A DNA stretch of 64,000 nt. Source: an uncultured Pelagibacteraceae bacterium. Its GTDB lineage: Bacteria; Pseudomonadota; Alphaproteobacteria; Pelagibacterales; Pelagibacteraceae. Every line of letters starts with the position of its first letter. Position 1 is the first letter of the stretch. The position numbers were made by a program, and so were the translations under genes. The stretch covers positions 23,028 to 87,027 of the forward strand of contig CACJVT010000007.1 in NCBI GenBank assembly GCA_902596925.1, in the 5' to 3' direction. The notes below the pieces were generated by a model. That model had not been told where the DNA came from and searched no databases. It saw nothing but the letters and a program-made list of their open reading frames with translations. Positions 1 to 10,684 of this stretch are shown here, one piece after another.

Positions 1-2034
1 AAAGTTGGAAATATATCTGATGATTTCAATGTAGTAAAAGATGCTGACTGGATTGTCGAGGCAGTGGTTGAGAGAATTGATATTAAACATCAAATTTATG
101 ATAAAATTTTTGAAAGTAGGAAAGATGGAGCAATAGTTTCATCAAACACTTCCTCAATTCCAATCAAAGTTTTATCTCAAAATTTAAATAAAGATCAAAA
201 AAAAGATTTTTGTATTACCCATTTTTTTAATCCAGTTAGATATATGGGTCTTCTTGAAATAGTTAAGAATGAAGACAATGATTTAAATAAAATCAATCAA
301 TTAAAAGAATTTTGTGAAGTTGAGTTAGGTAAAGGAGCAATTGTTTGTAATGATACCCCTGGTTTTTTAGGAAATAGGGTAGGTGTGTATGCAATGCAAA
401 TTGCAATGACTGAAGCATTTAAGATGAAACTTTCTGTGGAAGAAGCAGATGCAATCTTTGGAAGACCTATGGGTATACCTAAAACAGGAGTTTTTGGATT
501 ATATGATTTGATTGGAATAGATTTAATGGCAGATGTTTTAAAAAGTTTTATCAAAGAACTTCCAAAATCTGATGAATTCCATGAGGTTGCCAAAGAAATT
601 CCTCTAGTAAAAAAATTGATTGAAACTGGATATACGGGAAGAAAAGGCAAGGGCGGCTTCTATAGAATGAGGAAGACTGATAGTGGAAAAATTATGGAAG
701 CTATTAATCTTGAAACTGGCGAGTATTCAACAAGTCAAAAAATAGATATTAAGTCTGATAAAGTAGATTTAAAGGCTCTGATTAATAGAAATGATAAGTA
801 TGGAGACTATGCTTGGTCAGTATTATCTAAGATAATAAAATATGCTTCATCTCTAGTTCCTGGGATTACTAAAGAATTTAATGACATAGACGAGGCAATG
901 AGACTTGGATTTAACTGGGCGAAAGGACCTTTTGAGATGTTAGAAGAAATTGGTGTAAAAAATTTCTTCGATAAAGTTGATGAATATAAAGGTAATAATT
1001 TTTTAGAAAATTTATCTAATTCTAAAGATGAAAATTTTTATGGTGAAAGACAAAAGTACACATCAATTGAAACTTTAGGTAAGATCAAAAAAACTGCCTC
1101 AAGTGTTGATGGTAACAGTTCAGCTTCGATTTATAGATTTAATGATTTTAATATTGTTGAGTTTACGACTAAAGCTAATGCACTCGATTATGACTCAATG
1201 GATGCACTTAAGAAAGCAACTGATAAACCTTTAATAATAATTAATGAGAGTATGCAATTTTCTGCTGGCGTTAACCTGACCTATACTATGGAATTTGCTA
1301 ATAAAAATGATTTTAAATCGATAGAGAAATTTATTAAATATTTTCAAGAAACTTGCAAACATCTAAAGTATTCTAAATACCCGGTAATATCTGCTCCATC
1401 AGGTTTAACTTTGGGTGGAGGTTTTGAAGTTTTAGTACAAAGTAATTTCGTAGCCTCACATACAAATATTGTAATCGGATTAGTAGAAACTATTGTTGGA
1501 TTAATTCCAGCTGGAGGCGGATGTAAAGAAATGCTAGCTAGATGGTTAAATACTGAAGAGGCTAAGAAGGATCCAAAATATGCACCTTTAAAAGTATTTG
1601 ATATAATTGGCTATGGTAGAACAGCTACGTCTCCAGTTGAGGCAGAGCCTTTGAAATACTTATTACCTGAAAATAAAAGAATTATGAATAGAAATAGTTT
1701 ACTTGAGGTGTCAAAAAAAATCTTAAATGAAAACAAGGACTTTAAAGCACCAAATGAGCTTACATTTAATTTACCTGGTAAATCAGTTATTGATGATATG
1801 AACAAAATTTTAGAAAAACTTTACAATGATAAAGTTATATTAGATCATGGTTTGACTGTAGCAAAAGAATTAGCTCACGTTTTAAGTGGTGGTGAAACTA
1901 CAAAAGATAAAACTATTACAGAAGACGATTTGTTTAAATTGGAACTTGATGCTTTTATGAGATTAATCGAAACTAAACAAACTCAAGACAGAATTAAACA
2001 TACTCTTGCTACCGGTAAACCTTTGGTTAATTAA
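1..2034 (+). CDS. 3-hydroxyacyl-CoA dehydrogenase / enoyl-CoA hydratase-like protein (5' truncated by window edge)
   Basis: Reading frame is open from base 1 (KVGNISDDFNVVKDADWIVEAVVER...); SSNTSSIPI, THFFNPVRYMGLLEIV, NDTPGFLGNRVG motifs of 3HCDH; C-terminal part hydratase-like. Confidence 0.88.
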   Translation, partial: KVGNISDDFNVVKDADWIVEAVVERIDIKHQIYDKIFESRKDGAIVSSNTSSIPIKVLSQNLNKDQKKDFCITHFFNPVRYMGLLEIVKNEDNDLNKINQLKEFCEVELGKGAIVCNDTPGFLGNRVGVYAMQIAMTEAFKMKLSVEEADAIFGRPMGIPKTGVFGLYDLIGIDLMADVLKSFIKELPKSDEFHEVAKEIPLVKKLIETGYTGRKGKGGFYRMRKTDSGKIMEAINLETGEYSTSQKIDIKSDKVDLKALINRNDKYGDYAWSVLSKIIKYASSLVPGITKEFNDIDEAMRLGFNWAKGPFEMLEEIGVKNFFDKVDEYKGNNFLENLSNSKDENFYGERQKYTSIETLGKIKKTASSVDGNSSASIYRFNDFNIVEFTTKANALDYDSMDALKKATDKPLIIINESMQFSAGVNLTYTMEFANKNDFKSIEKFIKYFQETCKHLKYSKYPVISAPSGLTLGGGFEVLVQSNFVASHTNIVIGLVETIVGLIPAGGGCKEMLARWLNTEEAKKDPKYAPLKVFDIIGYGRTATSPVEAEPLKYLLPENKRIMNRNSLLEVSKKILNENKDFKAPNELTFNLPGKSVIDDMNKILEKLYNDKVILDHGLTVAKELAHVLSGGETTKDKTITEDDLFKLELDAFMRLIETKQTQDRIKHTLATGKPLVN

Positions 2035-2671
2035 ATAATCTAAGAGTGTTAATAAAGTCAGGCCTTAAAACATATTCAGATTTATTTAAGTGTTTAATTT
2101 TTTTTAAAGCTTCTAAGCCAAATATTACTTTTCCAATGGGTGTGTATTCTCCTTCATACAAAGGTTCATCCTGAAGAATTATAAAAAATTGGCTGTCTTC
2201 AGTATCATATTTTAAAGATCGAGCTAATCCTACACTTCCTTTGGTATAATTAAAATCCTTATCAACTTCAGATTTGATTGTACCTAAACCAGATTTTCCA
2301 GTTCCAATTTTTCCATAATCAATGTTTCCTTTTTTTCCAAATTCTACATCACCAGCTTGTACAAGTTTATCTTTAATGACCCTATGAAATGCTACATCAT
2401 CATAGGCATTAGATTTAATCAATGTCTTAAATCTCTCTACTCCATTTGGAGATATATCTGGATATAATTCTATAATTACATTTCCACATTCAACGTTTAG
2501 AACTGCTATGTTATTTGGATTTTCAAAATTAATTTTATTTGGATCATAACTCTTAACAAACAAACATTTATCTTTTAGTAAAACAAAAGAAGTAATTGAA
2601 AATAAACCTAAAATTACAACAAATATAAATATTATTTTTTCAGATTTTGATGCTTTTATCTTTTCAATCAT
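2027..2671 (-). CDS. Peptidyl-prolyl cis-trans isomerase, cyclophilin type, membrane anchored
   Basis: VAFHRVIKDKLVQAGD, GSVGLARS, DSQFFIIL cyclophilin motifs; N-terminal hydrophobic helix. Confidence 0.88.
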   Translation of the reverse strand: MIEKIKASKSEKIIFIFVVILGLFSITSFVLLKDKCLFVKSYDPNKINFENPNNIAVLNVECGNVIIELYPDISPNGVERFKTLIKSNAYDDVAFHRVIKDKLVQAGDVEFGKKGNIDYGKIGTGKSGLGTIKSEVDKDFNYTKGSVGLARSLKYDTEDSQFFIILQDEPLYEGEYTPIGKVIFGLEALKKIKHLNKSEYVLRPDFINTLRLFN

Positions 2672-3390
2672 AAAGTAAAACTTTCATCAATTTTTAAGAG
2701 TCCCTTTTTGATGAATTCTATCTTTTTTTGAAGAATAGGATCTACGGTCTCAGGTAAATTTCCATACATTAAATGAGAAAATACCTCAGCCATATCCTCA
2801 GATGCGGTGGATTGCGAGTATTCAGTAATAAAACCAGTTGTTTTAGAATATGTTTCTAATCCTATTTTTTTAGTGCATGTCGAACATTCTGCATAATTGA
2901 ACTCTTTAGGATTAAAACTAGACCAAATTTGTTCATTAAATATATCTTTGAAACTATCATTTATTATGTGGAACACTTCGTGATGTAACACTCTTTCAAA
3001 ATATCTATCGTTAAATTTTATATCTACAATTAAAGTTTTCATTATATTATCAGGTATCCCAGCAGTATTGATACCTGAAATTGATAAGTCTTCACACATA
3101 ACAATGTATTTTAAATTTATTTTTTTTAAAAAGTTCTGAGAATATCTATTAAGATTTTTTTCAATAATCTTATATTTCTTATCTAGGTCTTGCTTTGATG
3201 ATTTAAAACAATTGATATTATTATCAATACCTATTGTAAATGCTTGTTTTGCATTCAAGTATCTTAATTTGTTTTCAGTTTTAAGATTATAAATCTCCAG
3301 GTTTGGAATTTTTATTAATTCGTAAATTGTATCTGCTTGGGTTGGATAAACTAAAAATAAATACAATAAAATGAGCTTTAATAATTTCAT
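2668..3390 (-). CDS. Putative secreted zinc metallopeptidase-like protein
   Basis: N-terminal signal-like sequence; HHEVFHIINDSF (HExxH) with downstream SEDMAEVFSHLMYG. Confidence 0.55.
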   Translation of the reverse strand: MKLLKLILLYLFLVYPTQADTIYELIKIPNLEIYNLKTENKLRYLNAKQAFTIGIDNNINCFKSSKQDLDKKYKIIEKNLNRYSQNFLKKINLKYIVMCEDLSISGINTAGIPDNIMKTLIVDIKFNDRYFERVLHHEVFHIINDSFKDIFNEQIWSSFNPKEFNYAECSTCTKKIGLETYSKTTGFITEYSQSTASEDMAEVFSHLMYGNLPETVDPILQKKIEFIKKGLLKIDESFTL

Positions 3391-3417
3391 AATTAGTATT
3401 ATTGAAGATATTCCAAT

Positions 3418-4404
3418 TTGTTAGAATGTGATAGAGTTTTTGTGATGAAAAAAAAAAGAAGCAAAGAACCCATTCAACCAGTAAGTGGTACCAAGGTTCC
3501 AAGATTTGCTGGCCCATCAACTTTTGCTAGACTACCAGAATTAAGAGATGTTGAGTACTGTGATGTTGCAATTGTGGGGATACCATTTGATGCAGGCACG
3601 AGTTACAGACCTGGAGCAAGATTTGGTCCACAAAGTATTAGACAAGCTTCAAGACATTTAAGAACAAATTATCATCCAAATTATGATGTTGAGCCCTTTA
3701 AAGTTCAACAAGTTGCCGATGCGGGAGATATTACCTGCAATCCATTTAATATAGATGAAGCAATTAAGCAAATTGAGGAGGGAGCCTTGGATCTTCTTAA
3801 AAAAACTGGTGGTATAATTAGTTTAGGTGGAGATCATACAATTGCGTTTCCTTTATTAAAAGCAGTAAATAAAATTAATAATGGTCCTGTTGCTTTAGTA
3901 CATTTTGATGCACATCTTGATACTTGGGATACTTATTTCGGTGCACCATATACACACGGGACACCCTTTAGAAGAGCACGTGAAGAAAATTTATTCATGG
4001 ATGATGCCTCAATGCATGTTGGTATCAGAGGTCCGTTGTATAGTAGAGAAGATCTTAAAAATGATGAAAGTTTTGGATTTAAGATAATTCATTGTGATGA
4101 GTTTCAAACTGAAGGTACTGATAAAATTGCCGAAAGAATAAAAAAAAGAGTAGGAAATAATCCATTATATTTATCAATTGATATTGATGTTTTAGATCCT
4201 GCTTTTGCACCTGGCACTGGTACACCAGAAATAGCTGGCATGACCACTAGAGAAATGGTTAATGTTATTAGAGGCTTGTCTGGTATGAATTTAATCTCTG
4301 CAGATGTTGTTGAGGTATCACCTGCTTATGATCATGCTGAGGTAACATCACTTGCAGCTGCTACTATAGTTTATGAGTTAACAAATCTATTTGCAAAAAA
4401 GTAA
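3418..4404 (+). CDS. speB: Agmatinase / ureohydrolase family protein (start possibly 3445)
   Basis: GGDHTIAFPLLKA, VHFDAHLDTWD, SIDIDVLDPAFAPGTGTPE Mn-binding ureohydrolase motifs. Confidence 0.85.
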   Translation: MLECDRVFVMKKKRSKEPIQPVSGTKVPRFAGPSTFARLPELRDVEYCDVAIVGIPFDAGTSYRPGARFGPQSIRQASRHLRTNYHPNYDVEPFKVQQVADAGDITCNPFNIDEAIKQIEEGALDLLKKTGGIISLGGDHTIAFPLLKAVNKINNGPVALVHFDAHLDTWDTYFGAPYTHGTPFRRAREENLFMDDASMHVGIRGPLYSREDLKNDESFGFKIIHCDEFQTEGTDKIAERIKKRVGNNPLYLSIDIDVLDPAFAPGTGTPEIAGMTTREMVNVIRGLSGMNLISADVVEVSPAYDHAEVTSLAAATIVYELTNLFAKK

Positions 4405-4424
4405 AGAAAGGTTAGGAGTCTCCA

Positions 4425-5858
4425 ATGGAAAATAAAAAAAATTTTTATATTAATGGCAAATGGGTAACACCAAAAAGCAAAGAAGAAATCAAAGTAATTG
4501 ATCCTGCTACAGAAGAAAATTGTGCAGTTATAACACTAGGCAACAAAGATGATGTAAATGATGCTGTAAATGCTGCCAAAAAAGCTTACAGTTCGTGGGC
4601 GTTTTCATCAAAAGAGGAGAGAATAAAATTATTAGAAAAACTTTACGAAAATTATAAGAAAAGATGGGCAGATATTGCAAATGCGATTACAATAGAGATG
4701 GGAGCACCAAAAGATTTTGCAACAAAACTTCAAGCTGGCACAGGTGCTGCACATTTAAAATCATTTATAAGATATTTAAAAAATTTTGAATTTGAAAAAC
4801 CATTAGGAGAACATGCGCCTAACCAAAGACTTATTTATGAACCAAAAGGCGTATGTGCATTAATCACACCGTGGAATTGGCCAATGAATCAGGTTTGTTT
4901 AAAAGTAATGCCTGCAATAGCATCTGGCTGCACTATGGTTTTAAAACCATCTGAACTAGCTCCGTTATCATCAATGATATTGGCTGAGCTTATTGATGAG
5001 ACTAAAATTCCAGCAGGTGTGTTTAATTTAGTTAATGGTGATGGAGCAACAACTGGTGATGCATTAACAAGTCATCCTGATATTAATATGATTTCATTTA
5101 CTGGATCAACTAGAGCAGGAGCATTAATTTCCCAAAATGCTGCAAAAGATTTTAAAAGAGTAAGTTTAGAACTTGGTGGCAAAGGTGCAAATATAATATT
5201 TAAAGATGCTGATCCAGATGCAATAGAAAGAGGTGCTTTGAGATGTTTTAGAAACTCTGGCCAGTCATGTAATGCACCCACAAGAATGCTAGTTGAAAAA
5301 TCAATGTATAATGATGCTGTGGAAAGATTAAAGAAGTATACAGAAAACTTTGAGGTTGGTGATCCAAAAAAAGAGGGAGAGCATATAGGCCCAGTTATTT
5401 CTGAAACTCAATATAACAAGATACAAACTTTAATTAAGAAGGGTATTGATGAGGGAGCTAAATTAGTAGCTGGAGGCCCAGGCAAGCCAGATGGAATAGA
5501 AAAAGGTTATTTTGTAAAGCCTACTGTATTTGCTGATGTTAATAATAAAATGGAAATAGCAAGAACAGAAATATTTGGTCCAGTTTTATCTGTAATGCCT
5601 TTTGAAACGGAGGAAGAAGCTATTGAAATTGCAAACGATACTCCCTACGGATTAACAAACTACATTCAAACCAAAGATAAAGAAAAAGTAAAGAGAGTTG
5701 CTAGAAAACTTAGATCGGGGATGGTTGATGTTAATGGTGCTGGTATTGCTGTTGATGCGCCTTTTGGTGGATTTAAACATTCGGGGATTGGTAGAGAAGC
5801 TGGTGAACATGGTCTAGAAGAGTTTCTAGAAGTTAAATCTGTAGGTGGGTGGAGTTAA
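4425..5858 (+). CDS. Aldehyde dehydrogenase family protein
   Basis: TPWNWPMNQ, FTGSTRAGALI, LELGGKGANIIF, SGQSCNAPTR, EIFGPVLSV motifs. Confidence 0.93.
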   Translation: MENKKNFYINGKWVTPKSKEEIKVIDPATEENCAVITLGNKDDVNDAVNAAKKAYSSWAFSSKEERIKLLEKLYENYKKRWADIANAITIEMGAPKDFATKLQAGTGAAHLKSFIRYLKNFEFEKPLGEHAPNQRLIYEPKGVCALITPWNWPMNQVCLKVMPAIASGCTMVLKPSELAPLSSMILAELIDETKIPAGVFNLVNGDGATTGDALTSHPDINMISFTGSTRAGALISQNAAKDFKRVSLELGGKGANIIFKDADPDAIERGALRCFRNSGQSCNAPTRMLVEKSMYNDAVERLKKYTENFEVGDPKKEGEHIGPVISETQYNKIQTLIKKGIDEGAKLVAGGPGKPDGIEKGYFVKPTVFADVNNKMEIARTEIFGPVLSVMPFETEEEAIEIANDTPYGLTNYIQTKDKEKVKRVARKLRSGMVDVNGAGIAVDAPFGGFKHSGIGREAGEHGLEEFLEVKSVGGWS

Positions 5859-7045
5859 TTAAGAGAAGATTTTTTCTTAATTCCTTCAAGAAATTTTAAA
5901 CATTTTTTAAGTTCATTAAGTTCAATGAACTCATCAACTTTGTGAGCTTGTTCAATAGAGCCTGGACCGCAAACAACTGTGCTGATACCAATTTCTTGAA
6001 ACAATCCAGCTTCAGTTCCAAAGGATACAACTTCTCTAGAATTATCACCGGTCAAACTTGAGACTAATTCACATGCTTCTGAATTATCTATACGATCAAA
6101 ACCTGTGACTTCACCTATTATTTCCTTAGTTATCTTTGAATTAGGAAAAACTTTTCTCATCTCTGGTAATAAAACTTCATTTGCATATTCATCTATTTTT
6201 TGATTTAGAAAGACACCATCTTCTTTGATGACTGGTCTTGTCTCCCATTCAACCCGACATTTGTCAGCTATTACATTGTGAGCTATACCTCCAAATATTC
6301 CTCCAACTTGTAATGTTGAAAAAGGAGGATCAAAAATTGAGTCCTTCGGAGCTCTTTTTTTTAATTCTTCCCTAAGCTCGATTAACTTATTTGCGTATTT
6401 TGATGCAAATTCAACGGCACTAACACCTTTGTGAGGCATCGAGCTATGTCCAGCTAATCCCTCAAAATAAGTTGTATATTCATAACAACCTTTATGCGCA
6501 TCTATGATTTTCATTTTTGTAGGTTCACCCACAATACAAATTCCATCTTGAATATTTCTTTTTTTAAGTTCTTTAATTAATATTGGAGCACCCAAGCATG
6601 CTGTTTCTTCATCAAATGTAAAAGAAAAATGTATATCTCTATTTAAATCAACTTTAGAAAAAACTGGAGCAAACGCTAAAGTACACGCAATAAATCCCTT
6701 CATATCACAGGAACCTCTTCCATAAAGTTTATCTTCTTTAATTGTTGCTTTGAAAGGGTCTGTACTCCAACTCTTTGAAACAGGGACTGTATCAGTATGA
6801 CCAGATAAAATTATTGGTTTAACCCCATTTGATTTTTTTGCTTTTATTGTTGCAAAAAGATTTACTCTTTTTTTTTCATCATCATATGTTTTAAATGAAG
6901 TTGCACCTAAATCATTTAGATATTTTTCACAATAATTAATTAAATCATTGTTATCTTCTCCAGAAATAGTTTTAAATCCAATTAAATCAGATAAAATCTT
7001 AATAGAATTTTCGTATAATTTATCTAAATTTACTTCTGTACTCAT
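5855..7045 (-). CDS. argE: Acetylornithine deacetylase (M20 family)
   Basis: LSGHTDTVPV, GRGSCDMKGFIA, FTFDEETACLGA, GTEAGLFQ. Confidence 0.85.
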   Translation of the reverse strand: MSTEVNLDKLYENSIKILSDLIGFKTISGEDNNDLINYCEKYLNDLGATSFKTYDDEKKRVNLFATIKAKKSNGVKPIILSGHTDTVPVSKSWSTDPFKATIKEDKLYGRGSCDMKGFIACTLAFAPVFSKVDLNRDIHFSFTFDEETACLGAPILIKELKKRNIQDGICIVGEPTKMKIIDAHKGCYEYTTYFEGLAGHSSMPHKGVSAVEFASKYANKLIELREELKKRAPKDSIFDPPFSTLQVGGIFGGIAHNVIADKCRVEWETRPVIKEDGVFLNQKIDEYANEVLLPEMRKVFPNSKITKEIIGEVTGFDRIDNSEACELVSSLTGDNSREVVSFGTEAGLFQEIGISTVVCGPGSIEQAHKVDEFIELNELKKCLKFLEGIKKKSSLN

Positions 7046-7074
7046 TAGTAATAATTAATATAAATATCTCATTT

Positions 7075-7416
7075 ATGAAAGAACAAATTACTTACGACAT
7101 ATTTGAGAAAATAGACATTAGACTTGGGACAGTACTTTCAGTCAAAAAAAATGAAAAAGCTAGAAAACCATCTTTAGTTGTTGAAGTTGATTTTGGAAAA
7201 GAAATAGGTGTTAAAACATCTTCCGCCCAAATTACTCATTTTTATAATGAGGAAAATTTAGTTGGTAAACAAGTGATTGGTGTTTGTAATTTTCCAGAAA
7301 AAAATATTGCAGGTATAAAATCTCAATTTTTACTTTTAGGCTCGATAGACTCTGAAGGAAAGGTAACATTAGTACATCCCTCACAAAAAGCAGAGAATGG
7401 TTTACCTATAGCATAA
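7075..7416 (+). CDS. CsaA-like tRNA-binding domain protein
   Basis: FEKIDIRLGTVLSV... KTSSAQITHFY... GKQVIGVCNFPEKNIAGIKSQFLLLG OB-fold tRNA-binding domain. Confidence 0.85.
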   Translation: MKEQITYDIFEKIDIRLGTVLSVKKNEKARKPSLVVEVDFGKEIGVKTSSAQITHFYNEENLVGKQVIGVCNFPEKNIAGIKSQFLLLGSIDSEGKVTLVHPSQKAENGLPIA

Positions 7417-7418
7417 GT

Positions 7419-8009
7419 ATGCATCCTGAATTTTTATCTATGGCACTATTTTGGATTGTAGCTGCTTATACACCAGGACCAAATAACGTGGTCGCATCTT
7501 ACTCTGGTTTTAATTTTGGAATAAGAAAAACAATCCCTCACATTTTTGGAGTTACATTTGGATTTACTTCTGTGGTATTTGCTTTGACAATTGGTTTAGT
7601 TAATGTTTTTAAACTATTTCCAATTATTCAAACTATTTTGAAATATCTAGGAAGTTTATTTTTAATATACCTAGCTTATAAAATTAGTTTCTCAAAATCT
7701 TCTAACGAAAGCAAAAACGAAAATCCAATTTCTTTTTTAGATACTTTTATTTTTCAATTTTTGAATCCAAAAGGTGTTTTGATTGGAATTATTATAGTTT
7801 CAACATATGTTGAATATGGAGAAAATTATCTTAATTATGCGACTCAAGTTGTTTTATTTGCCTTTATAGTATCTTTATCAAGCATTACCTTTTGGACATT
7901 TGTTGGTAAATATCTTAGAAAATTTGCGACAAATGAGAAATTTATTAAATACTTTAATTATGTTATGTCAGTGCTTCTTCTTTTGAGCATAATTACATTT
8001 TATATATAA
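7419..8009 (+). CDS. LysE family translocator
   Basis: TPGPNNVVASYSG motif, multiple TM helices, FLNPKG motif. Confidence 0.85.
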   Translation: MHPEFLSMALFWIVAAYTPGPNNVVASYSGFNFGIRKTIPHIFGVTFGFTSVVFALTIGLVNVFKLFPIIQTILKYLGSLFLIYLAYKISFSKSSNESKNENPISFLDTFIFQFLNPKGVLIGIIIVSTYVEYGENYLNYATQVVLFAFIVSLSSITFWTFVGKYLRKFATNEKFIKYFNYVMSVLLLLSIITFYI

Positions 8010-8012
8010 GAT

Positions 8013-10682
8013 ATGAAACCAGGAAATAAAAATTCTTACAAATCATTATCTGACCTAGAGGTTAACGGTAAAAACTATAAATATTATTCATTAAAAAAAG
8101 CTGAATTAAATGGTTTAGATGGTATTTCAAAATTACCAAAGTCGTTAAAAGTTTTATTGGAAAATTTACTTAGGTATGAGGACGATATATCAGTTAATAA
8201 AAAGCAAATAGAAGCAATAAAAAACTGGCTTGATACAAAAAAATCAAAAACTGAAATAGCTTACAGACCAGCCAGAGTTTTACTCCAAGATTATACAGGG
8301 ATACCAGCAGTGGCTGATTTAGCTGCTATGAGAGAAGCTGTAAAAGAAAAAAATAAAGATCCAAATACAATTAACCCTTTATCTGCAGTCGATTTAGTTA
8401 TTGATCACTCTGTTCAAGTTGATCAATCAGCTAAAAAAGATTCATTTGAAAAGAATGTAGATATCGAATTTAAAAGAAATGGCGAAAGATATTCTTTTTT
8501 AAAATGGGGTCAAAGCGCTTTTAACAATTTTAGAATTGTTCCTCCAGGAACTGGTATCTGTCACCAAGTTAATTTAGAGTATTTATCAAAAGTAGTTTGG
8601 TCAGAAGAATATAAAGGAGAAAAATATTTATTCCCTGATACTCTTGTTGGAACAGACAGTCATACAACCATGGTCAATGGTTTATCAGTTTTAGGATGGG
8701 GTGTTGGTGGAATTGAAGCTGAAGCAGGCATGTTGGGGCAGCCTATTTCGATGTTAATTCCTGAAGTCATTGGATTTGAAGTAACAAAAAAAATGCCAGA
8801 GGGTACAACTGCTACAGACTTAGTTTTAACGGTTGTTAAAATGCTTAGAGACAAAGGAGTAGTTGGAAAATTTGTTGAATTCTACGGTGAGGGATTAAAA
8901 AATTTAACTTTAGCAGATAGAGCAACAATTTCTAATATGGCACCTGAGTATGGAGCTACATGTGGATTCTTTCCTATAGATGAAGAAACTTTAAAATATT
9001 TAGAATTTTCTGGAAGAGATAAAGAAACAGTTGCGATTGTTGAAAAGTATGCGAAGGAACAAGGTCTGTGGACAAGCGATGAAATTGAATTCACTGATAA
9101 AATCTCTTTAGATATGTCTACTGTAGTTCCAACAATTTCAGGCCCTAAAAGACCACAAGATAAAGTTCTTTTAACTGACGCATCAAGCAATTTTAAAAAA
9201 GTTTTTAAAGAAGCTACAGATAAAAATGATTATAAAATTTCTAAGGTAAAAGATACGGATTATGAAATTAAAGATGGTTCAATACTAATCGCAGCAATAA
9301 CATCATGTACGAACACTTCTAATCCAAACGTTCTTATTGGAGCGGGACTACTTGCAAAAAAAGCTGTTGAATTAGGATTGAATGTTAAACCATGGGTTAA
9401 AACATCTTTAGCTCCTGGGTCTCAAGTTGTAACTGATTATCTAGAAAAAGCAGGTCTAAATACATACTTAGATCAATTAGGATTCAATTTGGTTGGTTAT
9501 GGATGCACAACTTGTATTGGGAATTCAGGACCTTTAGAAGAAAATATAGTTGATGCTATTCAAAAAGAAAATTTATATGCGGTCTCTGTTTTATCAGGTA
9601 ATAGAAACTTTGAGGGGAGAATTTCACCTCACATTAAAGCAAATTACCTAGCCTCTCCACCTCTCGTTGTAGCTTATGCTCTTGCAGGTCATATGGAATT
9701 TGATCTATTCAAAGACTCATTTGGAAAAGGCAAAAATGGTAAAGATGTTTTTTTAAAAGATATCTGGCCTTCAAATAAAGAAATAGAGGATACATTGAAG
9801 ATTTCTCTTAATGCAGATATGTTTGTTAAAAGATATTCAAATGTTTCCGAGGGACCAAAACAATGGCAGGAAATCAAAACAGAGAAAAGTAGTATCTATA
9901 ATTGGGATGAAAATTCTACTTACGTAAAAAAACCTCCTTTTTTCGAAAATCTTAGTGACGACCCAGAAGGTTTTAAAGAGATAAAAAATGCTAGACCATT
10001 ATTGATATTAGGAGATATGGTTACTACAGATCATATTTCTCCCGCTGGTAATATTCAAAAAGATAGCCCAACAGGTGAATATTTTATGAATTATCAAATT
10101 CTTCCAAAGGACTATAATTCATATGGTTCAAGACGTGGAAATCATGAAGTAATGATGAGAGGTACGTTTGCAAACATAAGAATTAAAAATGAAATGGCTC
10201 CTGGAACTGAAGGCGGTTACACAAAATTACACCCTGAGGAAAAAGTTATGTCAGTTTATGATGCAGTAGTGGAGTATAAAAAAAGAGGGACCGATTTAGT
10301 TGTAATTGGTGGTAAAGAATATGGTACAGGTTCTTCTCGTGATTGGGCTGCAAAAGGGACAAAATTACTAGGAGTTAAGGTAGTAATTGTAGAGAGTTTT
10401 GAAAGAATACATAGATCAAATTTAATTGGGATGGGAATATTGCCATTACAATTTACAGAAAATATGAACAGAAAAAATCTGAATTTATTAGGTTCTGAAT
10501 TAATTAGCGTGGTAGATATTGAAAAAGGAATTAATCCATCTGATAAGGTAAAAGTTGAGATTAAATACGCATCAGGAGATGTAAAAATAATAGATACCCT
10601 ATGCAGAATTGATACCAAAAATGAATTGGAATACTATAAAAATGGTGGAATACTCCAATATGTTTTAAGAAATATGATTTAG
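8013..10682 (+). CDS. acnA: Aconitate hydratase
   Basis: Full-length 889 aa; VGTDSHTTMVNGLSVLGWGVGGIEAEA, AAITSCTNTSNP, GCTTCIGNSGPL, GSSRDWAAKG. Confidence 0.97.
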   Translation: MKPGNKNSYKSLSDLEVNGKNYKYYSLKKAELNGLDGISKLPKSLKVLLENLLRYEDDISVNKKQIEAIKNWLDTKKSKTEIAYRPARVLLQDYTGIPAVADLAAMREAVKEKNKDPNTINPLSAVDLVIDHSVQVDQSAKKDSFEKNVDIEFKRNGERYSFLKWGQSAFNNFRIVPPGTGICHQVNLEYLSKVVWSEEYKGEKYLFPDTLVGTDSHTTMVNGLSVLGWGVGGIEAEAGMLGQPISMLIPEVIGFEVTKKMPEGTTATDLVLTVVKMLRDKGVVGKFVEFYGEGLKNLTLADRATISNMAPEYGATCGFFPIDEETLKYLEFSGRDKETVAIVEKYAKEQGLWTSDEIEFTDKISLDMSTVVPTISGPKRPQDKVLLTDASSNFKKVFKEATDKNDYKISKVKDTDYEIKDGSILIAAITSCTNTSNPNVLIGAGLLAKKAVELGLNVKPWVKTSLAPGSQVVTDYLEKAGLNTYLDQLGFNLVGYGCTTCIGNSGPLEENIVDAIQKENLYAVSVLSGNRNFEGRISPHIKANYLASPPLVVAYALAGHMEFDLFKDSFGKGKNGKDVFLKDIWPSNKEIEDTLKISLNADMFVKRYSNVSEGPKQWQEIKTEKSSIYNWDENSTYVKKPPFFENLSDDPEGFKEIKNARPLLILGDMVTTDHISPAGNIQKDSPTGEYFMNYQILPKDYNSYGSRRGNHEVMMRGTFANIRIKNEMAPGTEGGYTKLHPEEKVMSVYDAVVEYKKRGTDLVVIGGKEYGTGSSRDWAAKGTKLLGVKVVIVESFERIHRSNLIGMGILPLQFTENMNRKNLNLLGSELISVVDIEKGINPSDKVKVEIKYASGDVKIIDTLCRIDTKNELEYYKNGGILQYVLRNMI

Positions 10683-10684
10683 AT

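Noticed and set aside
3287-3520. 77-aa minus ORF
   Set aside because: Spans the divergent intergenic region and starts of two better supported genes
8660-10618. Several minus-strand ORFs inside acnA
   Set aside because: Antisense shadows of a strongly conserved coding sequence
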